64,000 nucleotides of DNA from NCBI GenBank assembly GCA_026874595.1, contig CM049322.1:51425386-51489385 (forward strand), written 5' to 3'. The translations under genes were made by a program, and so were the position numbers. Below, one piece after another: positions 43,401 through 52,239 of the stretch (position 1 is its first letter; each line of letters begins with the position of its first letter). Source of the stretch: Sipunculus nudus (taxonomy: Eukaryota; Annelida; Sipuncula; Golfingiida; Sipunculidae). Under the pieces are notes generated by a model. It had not been told where the DNA came from and ran no database searches. It saw nothing but the letters and a program-made list of their open reading frames with translations.

Positions 43401-45192
43401 CAACCGGACTCTAATATTTAATTTGTTTTGTTTTCAAAGTATAGAGCTTCGTTAGCCTTAGAGGCTGTATATGTTTCTATGTATGTTTAAATTGGAATTA
43501 TATGTACATGATGTACTTTATTAATAAACTGCTACTTCTACTAAAATTGGTTTTGTATGTGTATACCCATGTACTGTCACAACACACTCCCACTCCGGCA
43601 ACCAACTCACCAAAGGTTACTAATTGGTTACTGAAACATCAAAAATACACGAGATCAAATGAGATCATTGGGAATTAACCATACACATACAAGATTAATA
43701 TGTGTGTAAATTTAATTGGCTATGGAATATACGCACCATCACTGCAGTTATTTTTCTACTTCATAAATTGTCATTATTTTGTTAGTTAGTTAATAATTTC
43801 TTAGCATGTTACTTTTGTTTAACTTTTTATTCAATTTTAATTTGGTAATTTTTTTCAACTTTGGATCGGTGGTAGAAACACTAATTTTAGATGAATGAAA
43901 GCTAACAGCTTGTTATATTTGATTAACTGCAGCACTACTAACCGATATTGTAGTGTTACTAAGATTAAACACGCCCCGATTTGTCTATAAAGCTATTCAT
44001 CTAATTAGATGGTATGGTGTGGCTGGCTGTGCACTGATGCATAGATCGAGAGTGACCAGTGTACTAATAGCTAAACATCACATATAGTGGTCTGGTTGGC
44101 TGTACTGCCAACCAGGCCACACTGCCAACCAGACCAGTAGTGTTTTAGACCCTTATCGAAGTGTAGCGAGATTGTGAATGTGTGAGATTGTGTGAACAAG
44201 TGTTACCTGATGACGTAATGGCAAACTGGAGGAATCCTATGCAACATGGTGGCGTTGGTTGAACAAGAAGGGTGCGAGAGGAATACAGGTACAGGTTACA
44301 AAGATAGAAAAATGAAAGGAATAGACAAATATACACTTATGAGTGACGATAAGTGTTTCAAAGTACATATATGTCTAGCCGCCTGCAGCGACGAAACGTC
44401 TTGTACCGTTAAAGGACGACTGTTTCGTCGCCTCCCCATATATAGAGATAAGTGGTATTTGACCACGATATGATCGTATTTTCTGGAAAAGACAGTTTGA
44501 TTTTCAGTTTACGGATGAGATCCCATTAAAACTTCTTCACCATGGCAAAAGTGTCTTATTTTTAATACACATGCAACATATTGGAAACTGTAAGTGCATT
44601 TTACATTAGTTTTTTGTGTATTTCAGTATAAGAAGACACGCGTCATACTGCTCATAACCGCCATGACAGAAGCAGTTAGAATGTATATGTAGTGGCGACA
44701 ATGTTTTGTGTACTGGTCCCGTTTTATACGAGTTATGGACATAATTAAGCAGGGAATTTATGGAATTAGCTTATCATAACAGAATTTCGTCTTAAAACAA
44801 TCAGATACTCGAATTACTGAGATGTTTTCTACCTTTTACAGACACAGATCATACAGAGGTTAGAATCCCACCCATGCATACATGGTGTGGTGACTATAAA
44901 ATGTACTCTCAGATATATCTAACATTTTATAGTCACCCTTGGTGGCTAATATATGTCTTGCAATAGACAGAGTCTGCCACTTCTGTTTGCTGGTATAGGT
45001 GCCTGAGATATTCTATATTTGGACCCCGGATTATTGATATACTCGCTCAGTGTAATCACTAAATCAGTAACGTTACACACCACATTTCACTTTCAGTTTC
45101 AGTGCACACCAAATACTTGAAAAAGTAATTTGATCCTCACCGTCCTTCTTCTTTTTCTTCCCCTTCTTTCCTTTCTTTTTCTTTGGTGGCAT
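31283..45192 (-). CDS. DRC12: Dynein regulatory complex subunit 12 (CCDC153-like), six coding exons
   Basis: A structural coiled-coil subunit of the nexin-dynein regulatory complex in motile-cilium axonemes (family knowledge). Coding exons, 5' to 3' on the minus strand: 45192-45141, 39428-39357, 37536-37417, 36380-36288, 35965-35835, 31411-31283. They total 597 nt, 198 aa. All introns have GT-AG ends; the first four are phase 1 and the last is phase 0, and the frame is kept throughout. The protein has a Lys-rich N-terminus (MPPKKKKGKK, 1-17) and then DGELTVDDKYKKTLDEIESL. A coiled coil follows with the family-typical strings LAFRKELTRRSQ (about 41-52) and EMTRQYKTLQTEM (82-94). Next come a Glu/Lys-rich heptad region (113-140), NYEAVFNDALDKL (150-162) and the C-terminal LLEFGLNPLDL. 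Human CCDC153 is about the same length with the same Lys-rich start. The gene spans 13.9 kb because the introns are full of repeats. Confidence 0.92.
32040..33825. repeat. About 157-bp tandem array with repeated AGGTCAnnnTGACCT palindromes
   Basis: Nine to ten units, with anchor phrases TTTCCAAGGAGATTTGCC, GATACAATTTGTGCC and TGACTGTCTGGGTGCT, recur every 155-160 bp from 32040 to 33410. One more unit (33690-33815) follows after a SINE-like insertion. Most units carry an inverted hexamer pair with 3-bp spacing. It is perfect at 32277-32291, 32434-32448, 33119-33133, 33275-33289 and 33710-33724, and has one mismatch at 32648-32662 and 32804-32818. The array lies in the last intron of DRC12. Confidence 0.88.
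33480..33670 (-). mobile_element. tRNA-derived SINE inserted in the 157-bp array
   Basis: Read on the minus strand it contains a polymerase III B box (AGGTTCGATCCC, near 33611-33601) after a degenerate tRNA-like head. A body with TGGTTTTCTCTTGGTACTCC and GGTTTCCTCC follows, a phrase widespread in invertebrate SINE central regions. The A box is weak. It interrupts the tandem array, so it is younger than the array. Confidence 0.6.
33826..33900 (-). repeat. Palindromic terminus of the AGCTCAGCTGACT repeat family (reverse)
   Basis: GCTCAGATGACTTAGAGTC and following AGC at 33871-33892 form the same imperfect palindrome that starts the repeats at 8656 and 15053, preceded by (C)AGACGGACAGAC. This suggests that the 157-bp array is the interior of an element sharing that terminus. 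Confidence 0.55.
34067..35461. mobile_element. Tc1/mariner- or pogo-like MITE with TA duplication
   Basis: The body is 34069-35459 (1391 bp). It is bounded by inverted repeats starting CCGTAAAATCTCCACTTAAA (about 25 bp, near-perfect) and flanked by TA on both sides. Subterminal copies of AAAACCGCACC/TAAACCGC occur at both ends, as in pogo/Tigger-type elements. The interior has no recognisable transposase, so it is non-autonomous. It sits in the last DRC12 intron. Confidence 0.72.
35835..35965 (-). CDS. DRC12: DRC12 coding exon 5
   Basis: Acceptor TGGTTACAG, donor AAT|GTGAGT. It encodes residues 113-156, a charged Glu/Lys coiled coil followed by KIDAMGMNYEAVFN. The intron after it is phase 0. 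Confidence 0.9.
36288..36380 (-). CDS. DRC12: DRC12 coding exon 4
   Basis: Acceptor TATCTACAG, donor G|GTAAGT. It encodes residues 82-112, starting EMTRQYKTLQ and continuing as heptads with Leu at core positions. Confidence 0.9.
36965..37185. repeat. Foldback inverted repeat in DRC12 intron 3
   Basis: TGTAATCAGACCAATGAGAG and CATTGTGCATCCAGCT (36971-37006) are repeated in inverse order at about 37128-37180. A third inverted TCTCATTGGTCTGATTA lies between them at 37032-37048. The segment can fold into a long hairpin and is probably a MITE remnant. Confidence 0.7.
37417..37536 (-). CDS. DRC12: DRC12 coding exon 3
   Basis: Acceptor ATATTTCAG, donor GCAG|GTACGT. It encodes residues 42-81: AFRKELTRRS, then a Gln/Glu-rich coiled-coil segment ending DISA. 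Confidence 0.9.
39357..39428 (-). CDS. DRC12: DRC12 coding exon 2
   Basis: Acceptor GTGTTTCAG, donor G|GTGAGT. It encodes residues 18-41, from the DGELTVDD segment to the DHL that starts the coiled coil. Confidence 0.9.
39743..39867. repeat. Near-perfect 57-bp inverted repeat (long hairpin) in DRC12 intron 1
   Basis: The arms 39743-39799 and 39811-39867 match at about 50 of 57 positions and are separated by only about 11 bases. Core phrases are AATGCCATTTT and CTTGCAGTTT on the left, with inverse AAACTGCAAG and AAAATGGCATT on the right. It could be a small foldback element or a hairpin RNA gene. Confidence 0.75.
40340..40628 (-). mobile_element. tRNA-derived SINE in DRC12 intron 1
   Basis: On the minus strand a tRNA-like head has a strong A box (TGGCTCAGGGGTAGAGCG, 40622-40605) and a B box (GGGTTCGAATCTC, 40580-40568). 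About 230 bp of G+C-rich body follow, with a duplicated GTGCCCCACAGC phrase. The anticodon and T stems do not pair properly, so it is not a functional tRNA gene. Confidence 0.72.
41000..43280. other. DRC12 intron 1, unique A+T-rich sequence
   Basis: No exon, RNA gene or clear repeat is seen in this part of the intron. Confidence 0.4.
43289..43430 (+). repeat. 80-bp direct duplication
   Basis: TGATGTATATT, CTCA(C/T)TCACAA(T/C)CGGAC and TAATATTTAA recur in order at 43289 and 43369 with moderate divergence. Confidence 0.7.
44088..44136. repeat. Hairpin, 13-bp perfect arms
   Basis: TGGTCTGGTTGGC (44088-44100) is exactly complementary to GCCAACCAGACCA (44124-44136), with a nested GCCAACCAGGCC in the loop. 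Confidence 0.85.
44388..44431. repeat. Hairpin, 10-bp perfect arms
   Basis: GCGACGAAAC (44388-44397) and GTTTCGTCGC (44422-44431) are perfect inverted repeats with a 24-base loop. Confidence 0.75.
44889..44937. repeat. Hairpin, 16-bp perfect arms
   Basis: GGTGACTATAAAATGT (44889-44904) pairs exactly with ACATTTTATAGTCACC (44922-44937) across a 17-base loop. Confidence 0.88.
45141..45192 (-). CDS. DRC12: DRC12 coding exon 1
   Basis: Start codon at 45192-45190. It encodes 17 residues (MPP then a Lys/Gly run and Asp) plus one base. The donor reads G|GTGAGG. Confidence 0.88.
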
Positions 45193-45312
45193 TTTGTTCA
45201 ATCTTCTTATTCACGTCGATTCTGTTCTTTTCTTAGTATTTAATACAGAATCACAAGCAAGTGCCAGGTAAGAGTATGCAGTGAGAAAGCTGTCTATTTA
45301 CAATATGGCTCC

Positions 45313-45322
45313 GGTTGCTAGC
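45313..45322 (-). promoter_or_regulatory. Candidate RFX X-box half-site upstream of DRC12
   Basis: GCTAGCAACC on the minus strand lies about 120 bp upstream of the DRC12 ATG. RFX factors control ciliary genes through X-boxes with RGYAAC half-sites. Only one good half is present, so this is suggestive. Confidence 0.25.
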
Positions 45323-45799
45323 TCCGTTCAAATCTCAAAATATGCAGCCTGTTGATAGTGTAGGACTTTAACCTTAAACGCGTATACGCAGGTAGGTGCA
45401 CGAAGATTAACACTGCTCACAAACATTCGGTCCTGCATGCGTGCGGACAGTGAACAAATTAACAAGAATCCTGCAGAGATCAACTTAAATTTTGAATATT
45501 ATCAAACCCTGATAGTCAAGAACATGAGATGTTACATAATAATTTATCAATGCCATAACATAAATATAGATTCAATTTGCAGAATTTGTAGAGCTTACAA
45601 TGAAAAGGGGGGAGATATATAAAGTTAAAATTAAATTTTACTTTAAATCACTTATTGTCCATCCCCAGGTTTTTAAAAGTCAGTTTTATGTACCATATAA
45701 CATTACATATTTATTGGTTGCTCACAGAGAATTAAACAAGTTTGTAATGATTTTTTTTTGGAAAATATATATGCACATTCTCAAGGTTTATTATATAAT

Positions 45800-45800
45800 T

Positions 45801-45852
<52 letters not shown>
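45800..45852. repeat. (AC)n(AT)n compound microsatellite
   Basis: About 8 AC units are followed by about 18 AT units. Confidence 0.95.
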
Positions 45853-45857
<5 letters not shown>

Positions 45858-46129
45858 TATAAAATGAAGACGATCAAGTATTTTCAGACAATTACTACAA
45901 AGGAGTTTCGTGCAACATGTTGTTGTACTCATCAGGTAAGGTTGTCTCGTACAGTTATTACTAAAATGTTAACCATGTGTTATCATATGATAATAACAAT
46001 GATAAAAATAATAATAAAAATAATAATAACAGCCATATGTATTTTTTTTTATATAATATCAACTTAAGAATAATAATATATTGTTACGGGGGGGGGCATA
46101 AAAGCGGTCCGAACTGTCTCGCAATAGTG

Positions 46130-46205
46130 TAGCTTGCTTTGCTAGCGAAGCGGTTGGTACGCCGGACTTGTACACGTGCGCCACCCACATTAGTTAGAAT
46201 CCTGA
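46130..46205 (+). mobile_element. Degenerate tRNA-like SINE head
   Basis: GCTAGCGAAGCGGTTGGTAC resembles a tRNA A-box arm, and AGTTAGAATCC about 40 bases on resembles a worn B box. No intact cloverleaf can be drawn. SINE origin is inferred. Confidence 0.35.
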
Positions 46206-46279
46206 ACAGGCCCAAAATTTTGATAGCAAAACGCTCTTAAGAGGGGGGGGGTTACGGGGTATCAATAGTGAGGCTTCTA

Positions 46280-46570
46280 TTGATGATATTAAAAGAGAAC
46301 GGGTATATGATAGTATAAAACAACATATCTGACAGACTGATCATGTGTAATAATTCATGAGTATTAATAACAGTAACATCAATGACATACTACAACAAGG
46401 AATGAGGTAATAGTAATACGTATTACGTAATATTAATAAAATATTACAGGTTTTCAAAGTAAGTAAGAATAATATTACTATTGATAGAAAAGAAACTTGA
46501 ACTAATAATTGTAATAGAACCCCAAGTAATAGAATAATAGCTATTACTTTTCTATTACAACCCTAGGCTT
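46280..46570. repeat. Cluster of TAATAGTAATAC-type repeats, possible hAT end
   Basis: Dense short repeats of TATTAC/GTAATA end in TTCTATTACAACCCTAG. Read from that side the terminus is CTAGGGTTGTAATAG, similar to hAT ends. No partner end was found. Confidence 0.35.
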
Positions 46571-47224
46571 AGGCCTACATATTGTTTGGTTAGGTTGATA
46601 GAGCACAGTAAAGAGCTCGGTGTAGTGTGATTAGTTAATGCTCGGTGCTTTCATGGTCCAGTGGGCTTCTAATTTGGCTAGAGGTTAACCCCTGGATCTC
46701 TTTGTTGATTCATTATAAAGGCTTGTTCATTAAACAACGGAGAAGTGATTTGTGTATGTACACAGTATGTTTGGCAAGTTATTGTCAGCTGATAGTAGAA
46801 TGTGATGCTGCAGCCTATGTTGTAGTCGCTACGCGGTGTATACATGGTCTGATAGTCACAGCTTTTCATGGATTAATTAGTTATGTACAGAGCTCATCAC
46901 ATACTGCATTTCCCACTGAAAATCTGCTAAACCTACAATCACATTTAGTTACATATATAATTCAATTCAAGCTTGAACAGCCCAAGCCCCGGAGCACTGC
47001 TGAGTTTATGTTATGTTGAACAGGTTCTGATTATATTTAAATGTATTGAATCGTAGCAAAAGTTGATCAATGTAGCTAATCCTTATATAAAAAAATACTA
47101 CTATAAGTATTTTTATATATGATATAATATATATTATATATAATATCTTACTCTTATATACTATAATAAACTAATACAAATATAAAAATTGAGTATAAAA
47201 TTTATTTAGAAATTAAAATGAAAT

Positions 47225-47420
47225 ATGAAAAACCCAAAAGTACTCATAATTTACTCATATTAGTACCGAGTACTTTCAAAGTACTCGAGTACTAGTACGA
47301 GTACTTAGGGGATTTTTTATAAAAAGTACTAGAGTACGAGTACTAAGTTCTCAAAGAGCACACATGAGTACGAGTACTATGAGTACTGAGTACTTTTGGA
47401 CCAGACTCTGGTATAGGGGT
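47225..47420. repeat. Cluster of GAGTACGAGTACT palindromic repeats
   Basis: At least ten overlapping AGTACTC/GAGTACT/GTACGAGTACT motifs occur in about 180 bp, ending near ACCAGACTCTGG. The layout resembles the subterminal repeats of the hAT element at 26525-27374 but with a different motif. Confidence 0.5.
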
Positions 47421-48777
47421 TGCTTTTACTTGGGGTATATATAATTATGTAATATCAGAATCTTCAAAAATTATAGGGACCTATGCATGTATAACCAGAT
47501 GCTTGCTTGTTTTTGCTACTTGTATCAGTGCACATGTACTGGGCCAAGAATGTTCCAACTTATAACTGTACATGGGATATTGTGGGTTTTCGTATATTTT
47601 CGTATTATCCATTTCCATTTCTAATTTTATTAATAAATCGTGGACTCAGTAAGTGTTTGTGTGTGTGTGTGTGTGTAATGGGAAAATTATGTTTTGTACC
47701 CCCCCCCCCCCACCCTCCTTTTAATAAAGATTGAAATATTTTAAATTTAAAATGTTACAGTTATCATAAGTATAACATAGATTTTATTGAAAATAAGTCA
47801 TATGTGTAATTTTGAGCGCAATGAAAATACACTTGTAGGATATATCGTACCTACTTTCTAGTGCTCAAAAGTGTATTGCATTTGTCAAATTGCAATTTTA
47901 ATTTGTCTACAGCAGTGGGCCCATGTGGGGTCATCACTTTGATTATTCATGTGTGAAACACGCGGTTCCTCTCTCTTAATAGGCAGAATATCCCTGTCCC
48001 TTTGCCGTCCCCCTGGCGCTTATATATTGGCCTTCGAAAAAAAAAAAACAACAGCAAGCAGTAGTTAGGAGGAAAGATATTTAGAACGAATGAAGCGTAA
48101 TCACTGCACTGCAGGTCACACTGAGGTCGCGGGCTGGTCGTTTTACGTAAGGCTCGGCTTCTTTTTGTATTATATTATCAGAGAAATTGATCCTGGTTGT
48201 GCAATATCAACATTTAAACGTCGACTGTTCTTCCGGTTAAGAGTCAAATTAATAGTATTTAAATTTATCATTATTATTATCATTTGTCTATTGTTTGTTT
48301 TTTTTCTCTGTATTGTGAAAAGTGTAACTTTAGTTTCCTTATTGCACAATGTCTGCACAATATAACCAAGGAGAATTAATAATATGGGACAAGTACTGGA
48401 GTCCATGTGAAGCATCGAACGGACATGCGTGGCAGCCCCCTAGGTTTTATTGCTTATGCCTATTGTATTTTATTTATTTATTTATTAAGAGATACTTAAA
48501 CATACTGGCGGGGGATATTAAATCTCCTCGATATAATCTACTATATTTAATATTAATACTGAGAGAACATTTACATTTATATATAAATGAACTATTTTCT
48601 TTATAATGTATCTTATGTGTATGGCAATAACATGCATTGAATTAGAAAATAAATTGAATTTATATAGGGACACCACAATTAAGACATTGCAGATTATTAT
48701 ATTCTTGAATGTATTCAAGGGTTTCTAAATGAACATCTGAACAAAATGGGACTACATTATGTTTAACTCAATATATA

Positions 48778-48783
48778 TTTATT
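48778..48783 (-). promoter_or_regulatory. Polyadenylation signal of the glycosyltransferase gene
   Basis: AATAAA on the minus strand, 35 nt past the stop codon. Confidence 0.6.
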
Positions 48784-48817
48784 ACTTATCATTAAAAAAA
48801 AGAAGAACAGAATAAAT

Positions 48818-50254
48818 CTAAAGCTTGAAATACAAAGAATGAAAGCGTAATACAGAAACTTTGGAATATTTTTCCAGAAATTTCAAGATTTCTGCTTTTC
48901 TCTTCCGCTTTGTGTCTGCACGACTTTCATATCGCTCCACATCAGTTTGTTCCACCCTTGAAAGCAGATGTGCAGTGGTATTTGTGTAAATAAAAATGAG
49001 CGGGCTGACAGAGTCCTTTATTGTGTTCGGCACAGCAGGGTTCAACAAGAAAGAATGCTCACGGGTCTGTTCCATGGATAGCTTCTCGTTGATAGTTTTC
49101 AGCTTTTTCATTCGAAAATGAAAGATTAATTCCGTAACTGTACAGCCGAGACGACGTTTATTGGCTTCCCCAGGACAATAAAACAGTGGCAAAATAAGAA
49201 TTCTCCCTGTTTCGCGACAGAGTTCAAAAGCTGTTTCCAATGAGCTCCAGTCATGATGTGCCATGTCTTCAAATGGGTTTCCATAACTTAAATATTTCGC
49301 GGAAGAGTTTGAGAAATATTGATCATCGTTTTGGACCCATTTTCCCAGATTCCGCAGACGGTGTGATTTTGCAAGAGTTCTGCCGCTCCTGGTAGCGTGG
49401 AAAACATGGATTTGCTTCTGTATATCATCGGTGAAAGTCAGCAGTGACTGGTTAATCGGCAACGAACCGTGTCGTCCGAGATGGGCATGGAAGACGTTGC
49501 CATTTGGTACTTTTTGCCAAGACAGAAATTTGTATTTTACAGAAGTTCTGCGTTGTTTCAGTAATTTCTGGAAAGTTGCTTGGTCCCATAAAGATGGATT
49601 TTTCAGTAAAAGCGTATTTAAGGTTTCTATAAAATGGACCGATTTCTGTGTAGGTCGAAAGAAACAAAATCCAACGTTAGGTTGCTTTTGTCTGCTTGTT
49701 TCACTCTCAAGTTCGAAATCACATTTTTCACAACGGAACAGTTGATACGGATTTTTATAAAATACTACATCCACATCACTAAGAAGAACTGAAAATTTAA
49801 GACGTAACAATTGAGCAAGAATGATAAACTTTACAGCTCCTTTCCGTTTGAAAGAACTTGATAAAAATCCACTCTCCTTCTCTGCCGCAGTCTCACTTTC
49901 TCTTTGCAAGTATGTAGGTACACCCTGTGACGTCAGACGTGTGTACGTGTTATTGTCTAATGCTACCGCTAATATATTCTTTACACCAACGTTTGCGGCA
50001 GAGCGGTAAAAGTTCATGAACATTTCAAACACATGGATATCTGTTACGACCATTGTGACAGTTCTTTCTAGTCCTCCTGTATCCATCTGGGCGGCAGCCT
50101 GGTCAGCGACCTCTGCTAAGGTGACTGGCTTTATTTGTGGCGCCACAGAGGTGTTTTCTTCTGCTGGCTTTGACAACGGGGTGCTCTGATTCCAGATAAC
50201 TGTGAGCAGAGAGACCACGAACAGTAACACGAGAGCTCTGATGAACTTCTTCAT
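48818..50254 (-). CDS. Type II membrane nucleotide-diphospho-sugar transferase domain protein (DUF271, GT77-like), 478 aa
   Basis: Likely a Golgi-resident glycosyltransferase; donor and acceptor are unknown. The start chosen is the first ATG (MKKFIRALVL); codons further upstream are non-ATG and overlap a splice acceptor, TATATTTACAG, that ends right before the ATG. Residues 6-20 form a single hydrophobic anchor after basic residues, giving a type II topology. A Pro/Thr-rich stem of about 40 residues follows. The catalytic domain has VTMVVTDIHVFEMF (about 66-79), then KFIILAQLLRLKFSVLLSDVD with the DVD metal/nucleotide-sugar motif at 160-162 and YKNP after it. Downstream come NVGFCFFRPT and a D-Q pair, typical of this family. 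The C-terminal half (DWSSLETAFELC and CTVTELIFHF) resembles GT77-type proteins. The whole CDS is one exon. The family call is sure; the substrate is not. Confidence 0.88.
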   Translation of the reverse strand: MKKFIRALVLLFVVSLLTVIWNQSTPLSKPAEENTSVAPQIKPVTLAEVADQAAAQMDTGGLERTVTMVVTDIHVFEMFMNFYRSAANVGVKNILAVALDNNTYTRLTSQGVPTYLQRESETAAEKESGFLSSSFKRKGAVKFIILAQLLRLKFSVLLSDVDVVFYKNPYQLFRCEKCDFELESETSRQKQPNVGFCFFRPTQKSVHFIETLNTLLLKNPSLWDQATFQKLLKQRRTSVKYKFLSWQKVPNGNVFHAHLGRHGSLPINQSLLTFTDDIQKQIHVFHATRSGRTLAKSHRLRNLGKWVQNDDQYFSNSSAKYLSYGNPFEDMAHHDWSSLETAFELCRETGRILILPLFYCPGEANKRRLGCTVTELIFHFRMKKLKTINEKLSMEQTREHSFLLNPAVPNTIKDSVSPLIFIYTNTTAHLLSRVEQTDVERYESRADTKRKRKAEILKFLEKYSKVSVLRFHSLYFKL

Positions 50255-50270
50255 CTGTAAATATACCAAA
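50255..50270 (-). promoter_or_regulatory. Splice acceptor abutting the glycosyltransferase start codon
   Basis: The minus strand reads TTTTGGTATATTTACAG directly before ATG. This suggests a 5' untranslated exon upstream, which I could not place. Confidence 0.4.
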
Positions 50271-50419
50271 ACAGAAATAATTATACAATATATACAGCTC
50301 TCTTTTTACGCAAAGAGTGCACACTTCGCAAACTCGATCAAGAGAACGACACTGCTGTTTAGAGTGTCTGGGTGTCACAATCTATTTACCCCCCCCCCCC
50401 CCCCGCGCTCATAGGTTCT

Positions 50420-51040
50420 CTGATTTTTATGGATCGTTCAAAAATTAATTCAATTGATACAATTTTACAATTTTTTTTTATAAATTTCTTTTTTAATTTT
50501 TATTTTAATGATTAATTAAAGTTTCTATATTATTAGGCATTCTATGAGTTAAGTTCATGATAGTTTTATTTATTTTATTTAGTTATAAAAAAAACTAAAG
50601 AATAGATCCATTTGCTTGAAGACAACAGATAAAGGGAATCAGTGTGTCAAGTAAATCAGTTAATTATGCAGGGTGTTTTCTCTTTGAGAATTCTCTTATA
50701 ATGTATGTAACAAAGCTGACTATATTTTCTTTTATAATTCTAAAAAATTATACTAATGTTTTAATTTCCAATGCTAAATAACAGATGACTATTTGTTTGT
50801 AAAACAGCATATATGTAAAAACGTTGGCGTAATTAGTTTGATGTTCCTATTTTGTACCGATTTATTTACCCTAAAGAATATGTTCGAGTATATATATTTT
50901 GGGGCATGTGTTATCGTTTTAAGGATGATGGACATCAGTCAATATATATTTTATATGTTAATTCTGAAATATTGATATTATTGATATTTTCGTTAATAAA
51001 TAATTTTAATTTCTAAAATGCATTATTGTTATGTCAGTTC
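50420..51040. other. Intergenic stretch, no gene seen
   Basis: A+T-rich sequence without recognisable features, following a C16 tract at 50389-50404. Confidence 0.4.
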
Positions 51041-51049
51041 TAAGTGACA

Positions 51050-51195
51050 GTTCAGGGGGGTCCAGGATTTGAAAGGGGAGAGGGGGTACAAGGGAGAAAA
51101 GAATTATAAGAAAACCCTGAAAACGTCCTCATCTCAGGAAATATTTGAAGGATAAAAAAAGGTTTCAGCGCTAATAAAAATGGACCCCCTTGGAT
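51050..51195. mobile_element. MITE-like fragment, GGTCCAGGATTT family
   Basis: GGGGGGTCCAGGATTTGAAA and the following AGG..AAAACCCTGAAAA..AAAAAAAGGTTTC, TGGACCCCCTTGGATC follow the same order as at 4120-4335 and 59463-59660. The ends are worn. Confidence 0.38.
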
Positions 51196-51450
51196 CATCT
51201 GCTGCAGTTATCCCGGTTTTTGCCATGGTAATAGGTGGGGGGGGGCATTGACATTAAAACAAAATACAGTAAAATATATCACAGTGAACCTTAAAAAATA
51301 AATAAAATCTAGAAACCAGAATTGGCATTTCAAAGTATAATAATCTGTAAAATTTTCCTGATATCCGGAAACTGAATAATGGACGCTCAGTATCGATATA
51401 ATAGCGTCAAACTTTACGTCTGGCACTGCGTCCTTACTTATATGTAATGT

Positions 51451-52036
51451 ATGATGTCTACAAGAACTGAAAGCACATTTTTCTCCTCTACCAGAATCTA
51501 TACAGATTTCTGTTTCTGCGTAACTTTAGACCCCCCCCCCCCCCCGCACCACAGTTATCCAAAATCCTGCCCCCCCCCCCCCCCATCCCCATATTTCCTT
51601 TATAATTTTCATTAGAACATCGAACATATTGTGTCGGGGCGTTTTTTTTACGGTTGGTCTGATTTCCAGTTTAATAATCTTTTAAAGCTAATCCATGCAT
51701 AAATTATATTTCTGTTTGATTTTGATTTTCTCTTTAATTTGCTTATGATGTCTACAAGAACTGAAAGCACATTTTTCTCCTCTACCAGAATCTATACAGA
51801 TTTCTGTTTCTGCGTAACTTTAGACCCCCCCCCCCCCCCGGCACCACAGTTATCCAAAATCCTGCCCCCCCCCCCCCATCCCCATATTTCCTTTATAATT
51901 TTCATTAGAACAACGAACATATTGTGTCGGGGCGTTTTTTTTACGGTTGGTCTGATTTCCAGTTTAATAATCTTTTAAAGCTAATCCATGCATAAATTAT
52001 ATTTCTGTTTGATTTTGATTTTCTCTTTAATTTGCT
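51451..52036 (+). repeat. Recent tandem duplication, 294-bp unit
   Basis: The unit starting ATGATGTCTACAAGAACTG at 51451 is repeated from 51745 almost without change. I see one substitution (CATCGAAC/CAACGAAC) and length changes only in the two poly-C tracts of each unit. It is non-coding. Confidence 0.93.
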
Positions 52037-52239
52037 GAAAACGTTGCCTGTCAGTGCATGGTTCATAATGCTACTGAAAGCAAGGGATAGGGCGTGGCAA
52101 AGTTGAGAGCAGTTCTGGTTTGCAGGAGTTCCTGACGTGTGTAAAACTTCATGCTCACTGACTTCATTAGGGGACACAGTCTTGCCTGCGCGACCTGCTG
52201 TAGTTTTCACACCTTTGGCCCGGTGACAACATTGGCCCA

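Noticed and set aside
45600-46067. 155-residue plus-strand open frame
   Set aside because: It runs through (AC)n(AT)n and poly-Ile/Tyr translations; low complexity, no domain.
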